From Arctopsyche grandis (taxonomy: Eukaryota; Arthropoda; Insecta; Trichoptera; Hydropsychidae): a DNA stretch of 64,000 nucleotides. Within the stretch, counting starts at the first letter, position 1, and the number at the start of each line of letters is the position of its first letter. Shown piece after piece: positions 25,931-38,571 of the stretch. The DNA is taken from contig NC_135364.1 of assembly GCF_051622035.1 (NCBI RefSeq), positions 17,235,001 to 17,299,000 of the forward strand, read 5' to 3'. Position numbers and translations under genes: made by a program. The notes under the pieces are model-generated. The model did no database searches, was not told where the DNA came from, and was given only the letters and a program-made list of their open reading frames with translations.

Positions 25931-28240
25931 GCAGCAGTAGTATGGACAGCCAAATTTCGTTTCACAGAATTCCAATCTATTGTAGACTCGGTGGATGATC
26001 GCCAAGAATATGACCTGACTCAATTTTCTCAATTGTACATTCATTCGTAGTACTTTTTGATTTTACCGTGTATACATATCTAAATGTACATTCGCCATGT
26101 GTATAAAACACATTCACTATACACATAGCATAGATACGTGGCACACTTCTCTAGTCCGCTCAAGGTCTCGCTGTCGCTGGCACACCGTGTCGTTCGTGCA
26201 CATGTCGTTCAGATGTGTGAAATAATATGTTCTCGTCTGTGGTGATGCAGTGTAAACTGGGCCGTTTGTTACTGATCGAGTTTTCATATAAAATGTGATG
26301 TTTACCATTTAACCTTCAGTAGGCAGCGGGAAACTACTCCGGAAGTACTATTTTCAAGCAAATACGATTTATGCCATGTTATTTTCCTGCTACTGTAGTT
26401 GTTGGTGTAATGTTTTCCAGTGATTTTCCATTTCCTCTTTGGAGAATAGAAAATTGTGATGTGAGTTTTGTATGAAACTACATATTTGAAAAGTCCGTAT
26501 ATATGTTCATATGTATGTCATGAACATACAAGAACAAACTATGTTCATGAACATACTTGTTAGTTCATACATAAACCAATCTGGCCAGTTAAAATGTGCA
26601 TAAAATAAGTATTCTCAATCGTTTGTACCATCCTCTATGTATGTATGTATGCTTATCCTGGATTGCAATATTTTTACAATAAGCAGAAACGAGAAGTACA
26701 TCAATGTGGTAATGTGGTTTCCATGGAAATTCCTTTTTAAATACTTTGCGTTTTGACATCTCAAAGGTTTTGACAGCTCAAAACTTTTCATAGCTAAAAG
26801 TTTCATGCGACACTATTTGAATCGTCTATTTGAAGATAAAACCAATAGTTTGTGTATGAACAAACTAGTTTGTTTTATAAGTAGGTGCAGAAATATTTGT
26901 AAATTTTGGAGTAAAATGTATGAATAATTCATTTTTTCCCTGGAGCTTTCACTTTGCTTACAAAAGCTTCATATACGGGATTTCTTTTTTTAATTCTTTT
27001 AAAGTTATATATAGAATGAGTGTCGAAGATTTACAAAATGTATATCATCCCCAAAATCGTGAGATTTATTCGTCAAAAGTATTTTGAAAAAAAAAAAAGA
27101 AATTTGATAAATTATGTATTTAATTTTCTTTATGCTTATTCAATATTTTTTTAGGCAAAGTGAGGTCCACTCTAATGCATACATACATACATTTATGACC
27201 ACGTATCTTGCTCTCAAGGTCCTAGGTTCAAATACCTGTCAAAAAAAATTATTATTTTTTCTTACATAATTTTCATTAAAAAATGTCACTAAATATATTC
27301 ATTATATATTAAAATTGTATTTATTTTTAAATAGTAGAAGGTTGAATTCCTTGTTTTTAATAATATACAACGTATTTTATACGAATTTCACATGACTGAT
27401 ATTATAAATTTTACTATCATAAACATTTTATAATTAATGTGTGGAAAATTTTTTGCTTCGTATTTAGTAAATTGTTTTTATAAAACAGAATAATATATAT
27501 ATTCCTTAAAAACTTTACTTAGAATACATATCATATATTCATTTTAATTGTTAAAACAATGCATTAAATAAGTTAAAATTGGAGAGAATGAATAACGAAA
27601 GTGTCGAAAAATAGGAGTGAATTCGAATATTCCTTACATCCTATAATGTTTTAATATATACTCTTCTATTATTTATCCAATGTTCAATGATAATATTATC
27701 CCTGATCTGTATTGTACATACATACACATGTTCGAATACGATGATTTTATATAGGTAGACAAAGTCGAGGAGTTTTCCCGACTTCCCCTATGGAAACGGG
27801 GCTCATGATTATTTGTTTCGATATTCTTATCTTCGCTTCCATGTATTCTTTGCGCAACTGTCGAAAGATAGCCTCGTTTCACGTTTGGTAACAATAATCA
27901 TCTACACACACTTATTTATGACCCAATTTCTTTTTTTCGGAATCGATTCCATATCGCACGTACTTGAATACTCACAAGTGTCCATAATTCATATTACACA
28001 CATTTTGGACAATTCAACAACGAATCAAGCACGCTTTCGTAACGCTCTGTACATATTTGTATATTTCATAATATAAAGATTGGATCAAATGAATATTTGC
28101 ATTTGAAAATTTTGGCTGTGCTACGATTTTTCCGGGATTTTCTTCATTGTATTGAATGATTGATTGGATCGGTGGTTTTCGATGATCGGGCTGTTTTTTT
28201 AACGATGATCCGAGTTCGTTTTGGATTTTCGAATGGCTAT
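25931..28240. other. No gene seen
   Basis: AT-rich interval with dispersed TACATATGT words. At 27,225-27,237 a GGTTCAAATACC word resembles a polymerase III B-box and precedes a T/A-rich stretch. It may be the remains of another SINE, but no A-box or second copy was found. Confidence 0.35.
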
Positions 28241-28249
28241 TGTTGAATT

Positions 28250-28396
28250 TGGAGCCGATTGTTGCTTTCATCCGCTGTTGGCGATTGCTGGTGGGGGACT
28301 TTTCCAACTTCGGCCATTGTTAAAAGCGGCGGCCATAGTGCGACAATGGAAACCGCTTGCAAATGTGAAAGGAGCTGCTAACCGCTCGGCGCGAAG
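28250..28396 (+). promoter_or_regulatory. ken: Possible ken promoter / non-coding first exon
   Basis: A GC-richer stretch with CGGCGGCC and CGCTCGGCGC words ends in a strong splice-donor context, GCGAAG|GTGAGC, at 28,396/28,397. The next good acceptor on + is the one before the ken start codon (CAG at 30,081-30,083). That would give a 1.7-kb first intron in the 5' UTR, which is common for this kind of gene. No TATA box is evident. RNA evidence is lacking. Confidence 0.35.
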
Positions 28397-28884
28397 GTGA
28401 GCTGTATTATCGACGAGAGATTTCAATGTGCGAAAATTGCCTTATTATCCGAAGATTTGTTGAGCAATTATGAAACGAGAACGTTTTCGCAAAACGCGCG
28501 TTACGCAAATGCCGAGAGTACTTCGTATAAAAAGTAAAATAGATTCGTACGTTTCATATGCTTCCATCGATTACTTAAATACGATGCGTTCAAAACAGCT
28601 AATTTCATCGGAAATTTTGTTTATAAACATTGGAAGATTCCTCATTGAACTGATTATTGCTACAAATGTACATACATACACATACGTAATTGATTCCCAC
28701 TATAGAACTGGTTTGCGAATAAATTATTCATAAACTAGTTATGTTAAATATACATAATGGTACATATTATATATTAACTGGAGTAAGTATAGTAATATTT
28801 CATGTGTTATACTTTTTTTTAAACTTCTATTTACTTTGGATGCCTTTTCGTTCACCTTCAATTTTAAAAACATGTCCATTAATG

Positions 28885-29264
28885 TATGTACCCAGGGTTG
28901 CCAAGAGGAATCCCGGGCCCTGGAAAAATAATTCCATATCCTATGAAAGATCAAAAAAACCTTATATGTAGATATATTTTTAATCAGAACTATTAGAAAA
29001 ATACCCACTTATATGTTAAATGCTATTTTTTTAAATAATCGAATAAGAATGTATAATATATCAGGTACGATTTCACAAAGAATGCGCGGATCGAAAAATA
29101 ATAAACATTTATCATTAAATAAATATATGTATTTTTATGTAGAAAAATATAAAATATCAATATTGATCAGTCGAACGTCCCAAAATGGGGCCCCTCAAGT
29201 ATTCCGGGCCCTGGAACTTTAACCCCAACTTCCCCTCCCGCCTCTCATCGGGTCTGTATATACC
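28885..29264. mobile_element. Non-autonomous hAT-like element
   Basis: A 364-bp element (28,893-29,256) starts CAGGGTTGCCAAGAGG and ends in GGGTCTG. It is flanked by 8-bp target copies TATGTACC (28,885-28,892) and TATATACC (29,257-29,264), which differ at one base. A CCCGGGCCCTGGAA-like block occurs near both ends. CAG..CTG termini and 8-bp duplications suit hAT. It lies inside the proposed first intron of ken. Confidence 0.5.
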
Positions 29265-29550
29265 TTATCTCTTTAAAATAAATACATTTCAGATTGGGTT
29301 AGGTTTATTATAGATTATAAATTGCTTACTAATTGACAGCCGTTGATATTTATGACTATAAATAAAGCATTGAATAATGTAACATATTTGCTTTAATTTT
29401 TACTTGCTTGATTAATAATAAAACGAGCTCACATTTTTTTTATTTTTTAAAATCTATTTTTGTATTATAAATTAGTCTAAAATTCATTGAAAGATTTACA
29501 AAAAACAATCTCGGTCGTTATTTTAAAATTTTTTTTTGAGAGTTATGTGT

Positions 29551-29668
29551 CTCATAATTAGAGGTAAGATAGTCACAGTGCTATCCATTGTTCGGCAAAC
29601 CTTTAACAATGCATTTACAACCTTTGAACAATACACGGCCCCCTCAGGCTCCGGTGACTACTCATAAT
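29551..29668 (+). mobile_element. Solo hAT MITE, unit X
   Basis: A 102-bp element (29,559-29,660) is nearly identical to the X units in the composite at 11,656-12,023. It is flanked by perfect CTCATAAT duplications (29,551-29,558 and 29,661-29,668) that fit the hAT target pattern nTnnnnAn. It shows that X moves on its own. It sits upstream of the first ken coding exon. Confidence 0.8.
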
Positions 29669-30091
29669 GATTATGTGCAGCCTTAGTAGACTGTTTGGTA
29701 GTCATACAATTTTTTTATGCACTTTAAGTTCACTACTCTGTTGTGTGAATCGCCATTTTGACCGTGAGAAACTGCACGCCGAGTTACATTACATTCTCAG
29801 ATTACGATCGCGGTACATTTTAATCAAAAATTAAAATGTTTCTGTTTTTTTTACACCGATGCCAACTTCATCACTCTGACAAGTAAGAGAGTAATTAACT
29901 TTAATTTATCGCATACTATAAACATGTATTGTAAACTTTGAAAGACTTGAATTCGGTCTTTGTACCCACGCCACACCGCATTCGGCATTTCGACGGATTA
30001 CAGTCGAATTAAGGCAGTGATTAAGACGGGATTTTGGATATGGTTTCGGCAATGTTTTAAGATTTTATAAATATTTTTTTCAGGCGGCAGC

Positions 30092-32686
30092 ATGGTGGAG
30101 GGGCTGCTGACGCTGAGCTACGGCAAGCATCGCGCGTGCATCGCTGCGGAGGTGGGTGCAGCCTGGCGGGGTGGTCGGCACGCAGACGTGCGCTTCCATT
30201 GCGAGGGTGGACCACCCCTGCATGCACATCGTATCGTCGTCGCTGCTGCAAGCCCCCTCATCAGGTATATCATCGTTTTGCAATAAACGAAGTTGCTATT
30301 TTCATAGTTGAAAAGTCCTAGCAGTCCCAAAAGAAAATTGTATAGTTTGTTATGTCTTTTGGGAACTGTTATTCTATATCAGTAGATTGTCTCTTATAAT
30401 AGAAATATATTTATGTAATTAATAATATTTTAAATTTCAATTACAGAAAAATTTTAGACGACACACCATTGCAGGATTATCCAATTGCTATTCATATGTC
30501 TGGTATACAAAATAAACTCATGAGACATCTATTGGACTTTATATACAGTGGTCAGGCGTATATTGAGGTTTGTATCCAAGAAATCATTTACTTTATTTTT
30601 TTTGTTTTACTTTTTGTTGTGCAAATTATTAAATTCATCTTAAATAATTCTATAAAAATTTGGTTGCGTTTTAAAATAGTCATTAGAATTTTATTACTTG
30701 CTTTTTAATTATTTAAATATTTAAATTGTTTAAACTGAGGCATCTGTTGATATTTTAAAATACTAGTAAGATTTGACGCCATTGTTTTAAATAACAATTA
30801 TAATAAACTTTTATTTCTAATACTAATGATAATTTAAATCTAAATATTTTACTCAATCTAATTACTTATTTATTTAGATTTATTCTTTCTGTACTTAAAT
30901 AATAAAATTGTAATAGTAAATGCTTCATAGTAGGATTGTTTATTATTTTAAATTCAATCATAAACAAATACAATGATGTTACATTTGATGTTTATTTAAA
31001 TGTAACCATGAAATTTATTTTTAAAATAAATTTTATTATACAACTTTCCAAATTTAAAATTTATTGTGATATCATGATAATTATTGTGTTACTTTTATTA
31101 TGAAATATATATTTACTGTTGATTTTTCTATGTTTCAGTCTGGAGAAGTAGATGATATGCGAGAGTTGTTCGAATTGTTGGGTATCAAATCGGACGTATG
31201 GAAATCCATGAAAGATTTGAGGCCCAGTGAATATGACAGACATCACATAAAGCCACCGGATAGATCAAGAACGTCCTCGAAAACTGACATCAACAGCAAT
31301 GAGAGCAGCAAATCACAACACGACACAGTTCCTGGTGGTTCATCGCACTCGGAGAGTGAGAGGACCACGCCGTCCGCTGGCTGCAGTAAGGAAACCGAAC
31401 ACAAAAGTCGAAAGACAAAATCGGACGAACTAGTTAAGGTTAAAAATGAAGTCATGTCTACAGAGAGTAGTAACGATGAGAAGGAGGAGGGCGAGTTGGA
31501 CGATGAGTTAGGTGATGAAAATAAAGAATGTGGTCGAGTCAGTGTCAGAAGAAGAAGCTCATTGAATCCTGTGAACTTGTCTCTAGCACGAAGTTCTGAA
31601 CAGGTCAATAGTGAAACGGAAAACTCTCGGGATGGTGATACAGATGCATTAACAGTCAAGGTAAACTTAAATAGTTGACAATAAGATAGTAGTATATGTC
31701 TTAAAAATAATGTGTAAATATAAAATTTTTTTTGTTGTTGCTTACAGCCAATCCAACGAAGAAGATCAACATTTTCAAGCACAGAAGAATATCAAGTAGA
31801 GGAATTTCACCGGCGACAGTTAGCCGAAAAATTAGCGCTGCGAGTACATGAACATGCGGCGTCACATGCCCGAGTCAAAAGAAAATCTCACTATATTGAA
31901 CCTTTAGACTTAGATTCAAGAGTTTTAAAACACGAAGACTACAGTCAACTGAAACCGCCCGATCAAGATCTCATATCGTTGGTGCAGACGTCTCCAGAGA
32001 ACTACGTAGTCACACCACATAGGAAACGAAGACCTGGTTTCCACAACTCGCCCACCCAGAATCCACCCTTTGTGCCTTTTTCGCCTAGTTATATTGAAGA
32101 GATGACCCAACTGAGATACAGAAAGACAATAGGTCAAGTAGGTCCTCGGCTTTTGGCTCATCCATTGAGTGCATCGGCTCCGCTTCCCCTATCAGAGCGA
32201 GGGTTATCACCGGCGCCGGCGCCTCCTGACCACCGACCACCTAGTGCTGGATCTTGGGGTGCTTGGCCTCTATGTCAAGTTCAAGTCGGTGCTACAGATG
32301 ATCAACCACCTATTTACCCACCTCCAGACGAAGAGCAGGGCTCAAGTAAACAACCGCCAGTGCGAGAGTATCGTTGTGAATATTGTGGAAAACAGTTTGG
32401 CATGTCTTGGAATTTAAAAACTCATCTCCGCGTGCACACGGGTGAAAAACCGTTCGCTTGTCGACTGTGTGTTGCAATGTTCAAGCAGAAAGCTCATCTG
32501 TTGAAGCATCTGTGCTCTGTACACAGAAACGTCATATCCTCAAGTGAAAACGATGGACGTACGAACATTGTCGGCCGGTTCAACTGTTGTTTCTGTCAGT
32601 TATCGTTTGAGGCGATGCCCGAGTTGATACGGCACTTGTCCGGTCCGCACAATAATCTGCTACTCAGTAAAAATCTGCACGAATAG
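30092..32686 (+). CDS. ken: Transcription factor Ken (BTB / C2H2 zinc finger)
   Basis: The coding exons are 30,092-30,264, 30,447-30,567, 31,139-31,660 and 31,748-32,686, giving 584 residues. All junctions are GT..AG and frames join cleanly. The Met is the first after the acceptor at 30,083. A BTB domain spans about residues 25-122 ([33 protein letters not shown]). A long Ser/Glu-rich acidic linker follows, then a conserved basic block [18 protein letters not shown] at about 355-372. C2H2 fingers lie at about 480-502, 508-531 and 550-573. The basic block, the finger order and the NNLLLSKNL end match Ken as I remember it; its fly protein is about 600 residues. Ken is a nuclear, sequence-specific repressor, related to BCL6, that restrains a subset of JAK/STAT targets and acts in genital disc development. 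The first coding exon is much more GC-rich than its surroundings. Introns are 182, 571 and 87 bp. Confidence 0.93.
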
Positions 32687-33915
32687 CATCACCATCCCCA
32701 CCAAAATATGTAAACGTATATGTACAGAAATAATTAGGACCAAATTAGATGTGAATTTTTATGTATGTTAAAAATGCGAGGATTGTATATATTTATATGA
32801 TTTTGTATATGAATATGTATAACAATGGCGAGGAGAAAAAGTCTTGTGTGAAAAAGGCTTACGGTGAATCTCCCCAGTGATTTTTTTTGTAGTAGGCCTT
32901 ATTGCCCCCCGGGGCTGACCTGTTTAAACTGTTGATATTTTGAGGTTGATTTGTTATGAATTTGCCTCAGGAATGTACATAGTAGTTCTAAATACAATCC
33001 TGAAACGTTATTTTGTTACTTGTGTTCTTAAAAGAAAATTATAAAATGAAAACAAAACATCGATATAAAATGACTAGTAGGCGATCGAACGTGTTTGATA
33101 ATTGTGGTAAAAAAATTTCAAATAATTGCACGAATATTTCGTTCATGGTTTGATTACATATTAAAAATGTTTTTGAATATTTTATTTTTGTTATCGAAGC
33201 AAGCATATGTATTTATATGTATGTATATTCTCTGTAGAAATATTAAATTCTTACATTTACATGCACATTCAGTTGACTTATAGGACTTGAGTTCGGCAAT
33301 TATAAAAATATCCACGATTTTAACACGTTTTTTCGATTAATAGTCTGTTTCAAACCCCAGTGGTCCAATTGTGCTATGATTTGTTTAAAAATTATAACAC
33401 ATCAGGGGAGGAGGAACGGAGGAAATAGGGGGGGGGGGACCAATTATAGAAAACAGATATAGTATTTATTTTGAATTTGTGTATTAATAGTTTTTTTTTG
33501 AGATAGTGTCATTTTATAACATGAACACCGTTCCACCGATATGGATAATATTTTTGATTAAATGTTGTTAAGACTTAGTTTTAGTTTTTCGATGACGGAC
33601 TTGACGGGGGCGATCGCGTCAGAGGTCAACAATATTTACAATATTGATACACCCTTCGAGTTTATTTATTTGATACTAGAATAAGGTGGCTCGATTTGGT
33701 TTATCGGTTAATTGTCTTTCATTATTTTTATGTGTAACTTTTCTTATTCATATTCTCTCATTTTTAACCTTCAATCAATTCCTCTCTATTCCTTCTTCAT
33801 GTATTGAATTACACGAAAGTATTAATTTATGTTAAAAAGTAAAGCTTGGTTATTTATGATGTTGAGCTAGGAAGTGATAATGTACGAATAAACATAAATA
33901 ATATTGTGATATTAA
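32687..33915 (+). other. ken: Probable ken 3' UTR
   Basis: AT-rich sequence follows the stop at 32,684-32,686. The most plausible poly(A) signal is AATAAA at 33,887-33,892. A run of ten or more G at 33,428-33,439 lies within it. The true end is not determined by sequence alone. Confidence 0.45.
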
Positions 33916-34940
33916 AACGATAGTGTCATTTGTGTCGAATGTGTTTTAAATTAATAAAAAAACTCTTGAAGGGTGTGTTGATGTGTAAAAATTGCCAGTA
34001 TAATATATTGTATGATATAAAAAGAAATTGAACGTTAACCTTTTGCGTGATCGGCCCGAAACCCGCTCTCATGATGTTGTTAATTAATAAAACGCTAATG
34101 AGAAACAATGTGTTCACAAAATATTTGTTAATATTCTTCCGTATATTTATAATAAATATACACCAAAGATTTTAACAAAAAAGATTAATAAGAAAAAAAA
34201 ATTAAAATTAAAATAGATCTGTTCTAATAAATAATGTTTGTTGTTGACAATGAGATGTTAAAGTTATTTTTTTATTTTATAATAAAAAATAATAATGTTT
34301 ATATTATTTTATAATGCATGATGAATGAATATGCAAAATTGTGTGACAATTTTTTAATGAAAAACCACATAACGTGCACTTTGAAAGTGTGTAAATAAAT
34401 TAAATGTTATTTTATTATTTGCTTATTAGGTGAATGTTACAATGAAACGAATGTACAAGTAATAGATTCCAATATTAATATATAATCGAAAGATTCATGA
34501 CTTTGTGGCGTATTTGACAGATTTGTTTGTTGAATTAGTTCATTATTTATAATCCAAAATGGACTGTGGTGTTTTTATTGCGGTATAGAATTGAAAATGG
34601 CGAAATCCTCTTTTTATTTAAATCGACTATCACTAGAATTTCATAAAAAAAGTTTTTATAGCCATTTTTGATTATGTACCGTTTATTTGTTATTTGAGGA
34701 ATTATTGCCAGTTTAATTCTACTTAGATACAAGTATTTGAACGATCGTCAAATTATTTATTATATATGCTTGATCACATATCTACCTCTTTATGATGTAA
34801 ATTATTGTATTTCGGTTATAAGCTTTTGTTTATTAGGAAAAAAATTTCAGACCAGAGATGCTAAAACTATTTTAGCAATGTGTGGTAAATATTAGTAGTG
34901 ACTTCTGGAACGTTTTGTAATCTTTGGTTGGTATCCAATT

Positions 34941-35095
<155 letters not shown>

Positions 35096-37635
35096 TATAT
35101 TACAATGAGTAAGATACACATGTGTATTTTTGAAGTTTATGGTTGAAAGTTTAATATTCTTCATCCGTCACTACTATTATAGATGAGTTATTTCACAATA
35201 AATTGGGCATTAAATAATCTAATGTTTTATTTGGAAATTATATAAATCAAACGTTAATAACATAACGTCATCTACGCCACCGATTAAAGTCAACCGATCT
35301 CTGATTATAAAATTAAAGATATTAATTAATATAGAAAATAGAATTCCTTTACAATCTTTGGCCATTCCTTCTGAATCTTTTTTTTATTATTTGCGTAATT
35401 TTAAGAACATACACTATTTATAATGTTTTCTTTTTATTTTTTCGTTGTTATATTCTTGGATCAATTGATTTGTGACGTGTACACATTTGTTGAATTTTAA
35501 TTTTTACTAAAATTTAAACGCATAAGTGCAGTTAAATTTTAATACGTGAATTTTAACACATTCACTTCTCACACATATAAATGCACCCACATTTAAAACA
35601 CACACACACGATATTACAAATCACATGATATTATTATTTCAGTATTAAAAATGCATATAATTCACTTCTTGCATGCACTATTAGTTAACGTTTAATTTAA
35701 TTTTTATTTAATTAATTATTTAATGAAGAAAATTTACTGCACTTTTTTTGGTCCAATTTCGAAATGAAATTTTTTTTTAAATTGAAAAATTTAGTTTTTG
35801 AGGCTTGCAAGTTGCTGTGGCGTAACGTTTTTATTTAATTCTTGTATTTTATAATTATTATGTATTTCTTTTTTATGTATACGTTTGCAGTAATAGAAAT
35901 TGTAAGATGCACTCTATTGGCTCGAATTTAAAAACGGGTGAAAATTTAAAGATATACTCAAAATTCGGATAAAACTTAAGGTTTTATACTTTTATATACC
36001 TGTGTTGATCATTATTTTATTTGGTGTTTATCACTTGAGTGTACTTTTGATTCAAATGTACTGTCCATGACGTTCTTACAGTTGATTGCCAAACATTTAG
36101 AGAGCGTGTTTCGCTTATTTGTGCTGTTTGATGAATTAAAGTTTACTAATGTGGTTAGCATTGTTCAATTTATATATATATTTTTTAAATATTTCTAATT
36201 AATTATATCAAAATTGTATGCCTTACTAGCTTATCTACAAACGAAAGTCTGATCTGTGTTAAAAATATCCGCTAGAATATATTTATGTATTGTTTATCTT
36301 ATTTCTACCATCTTTTTACTGTTATAAGTTTCAAAATCATTTCCAAATTATTGATTCCATAACAGATTAAAAATTATATTTATATTTTTTCTTCAACTAG
36401 TTAGTAAGATTTGATGTGATACAGCCGGGTGAGTCTTTTCCGAAACGATTCGCCATGAAAAATTTTTGGAAAAGCATCCTAAATAACAGTTATATTGATG
36501 GTGATGACGAATAAAATTACACTGATAAATAAATAAATATTATATATATATTTTTTGAGAACGTTTAAGTATATTTTATGTATAAAAAACAAAGGTGTTG
36601 TTGTAAATAATAGTTTTTCTTTACACAATTTTAATTTAATTTTTGTTATTGTAAGTAATAATTATAAAAAAATAGATAGTGTAAATAGTAACGTTATGTA
36701 AGTGCAACTGTAAAAATTTGGTAAAGAGTTTAGTTTATTAACATTTTGTTAAGCAAATGTGTTCTTAAATTTTAGTAAATTAATAAAAATATTTTTATTA
36801 AATTGTATATATTTTTAATATGTGTTAACACAACCTACTTTACTTACCCATTTCAATTAATCTAATTTGTAATGTCAAGTACAAGCTATGTATGCATTGT
36901 GTAATTGGCGAAGCCTTTTTGTGTTGGAACGTGCATAGAGAAGCCGTTGCTCCGTTTGCATAAGTAAATGTACCGTTATTATTAATACGCAAACAACACA
37001 AGATTCACAGAAACACAAAAACACGCACACAATGATTAAGCATTCGTATCGAATGTACTATCATAAAAAAAATCACAGCGATAAATCAAGTTGTTACAAA
37101 ATAACATATTGGAATTTTCGCTAGTACTAGTTTTGGTATGAGATTGTAGTCAACATTTGAGATATGGGGAACGATTCTTCCATCGAGATAGTTAAGTGCT
37201 TCGAGTTTTTGTATCGAAGTTGGGTGGGGCTTTCACACGGGTCACCTGTTCGCCTATGAAGGGCAAAGCAGGCCATTGGCTTCCACATGGACAAGAGCTT
37301 CTATCCGATAAAGCTTCAGGTCACAAAGAAAATACAGAAAATTGCGCGTAAACACTTCGAGCGTTACGGTATATTCCACTTAAAAACGGTTAAATATGTA
37401 CATAACATAAGCAAGTATTCAGCGATAATGAATACATACATACATATATTCGTAAAATACTGTAGGAAATACAGAATTTTTGGGTTTCGTGGTAACACGC
37501 GCGTTCAAGTTTCCAAATTATTTTCGGCGTGTTTACTTTTTTTTATTCTCATGAAAGTTTATATGTTGTACACATGTAGGTATAATATGTGAGTAATTTA
37601 AAACCTGAATCATGGTTATTGTCATTTCATGAACT

Positions 37636-37651
37636 TACATATACATATATA

Positions 37652-37719
<68 letters not shown>

Positions 37720-37725
37720 TATGCA
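37636..37725. repeat. (TA)n microsatellite
   Basis: An ATACATATATATC run leads into an uninterrupted TA tract at about 37,653-37,711. Confidence 0.9.
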
Positions 37726-38435
37726 CATTATCGTAGACACATACACACACATATTCATATTTTCTTATTTATTAAATTGGGCCTGTAAAGTTAATGACTC
37801 TTCTCATGTATGTATGTATGTATGTATCTTTCAAAAAAAACTATAACACGCATTGTAGTTAAAAAGTGGCCGGTTTCTGTTTTACAAATCATGCTATCCG
37901 ATCAGGTTCTACGATCGACTAATCGAGATAAAGGCTTCGGAATAGCGGTACAAACGGCCGGTTCGCGGACTAGATCGCCGGTCATTTATTTTGTGGAAGT
38001 AGAGCTTTTGTAAAGATTTATCAATTATTCAAGACGAGCTATTGTTCTCCTTATTTCAACGAATTCATGCCAAAATTCTGCAATAACAATACTTAACAAA
38101 TTCCATCCTTAAATGGACAAAGAAATTTTATGCGTTATGCGCACAGGGCAGAGTTAAAATAAGTTATTATCGACTTGTCGGTGGATATACATTTAATATA
38201 CATATGTACATATAAAGATATAGTGTATTTTCACGAGTAAGATAAATCTTACAGAAAATTACTTATCTTTCACTTCACGTAACATTTTGCCAACTGAATA
38301 TCCAGTGAAAAATTTCATGCGCACGCACAATAAACTTAACTACTGCTTTCATAATAGATTATGTACCAGTATCTGAAATAGATTATGTACCAGTATCATC
38401 GTTTACCTCGAAGGGCAAGTATTTACATCATCAGG

Positions 38436-38571
38436 CCAATAGCCTCTTGGTGTATATAAATGGTTGAATATCGGTTCGACAGGCTATTGCTTCTGGAACG
38501 TCGTAACGGAGTGGTTGGATTGATTGCAGTTGTGGAGCGAACGCTTTTCCGTTTTTAAGGTTTCAACGAAG
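38436..38571 (+). promoter_or_regulatory. Promoter and 5' UTR of lipocalin A
   Basis: A CCAAT box (GGCCAATAG, about 38,435-38,443) precedes the TATA box TATATAAA at 38,453-38,460. Transcription would start near 38,480-38,490. No ATG occurs between that point and the lipocalin start at 38,572. Confidence 0.6.

Noticed and set aside
28470..28733. 87-codon frame rich in Arg/Lys downstream of the putative ken first exon
   Set aside because: No motif, not joined to the BTB exon in frame, and located in what is probably an intron.
31243..31782. 179-codon minus-strand frame opposite ken exon 3
   Set aside because: It is an antisense shadow of the Ser/Glu-rich ken linker. Its sequence mirrors that composition and it has no features of its own.
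37287..37592. 101-codon frame in a GC-richer patch left of the lipocalins
   Set aside because: No recognisable domain. The second half runs into TACATACATA repeats, and there is no supporting splice site or promoter.
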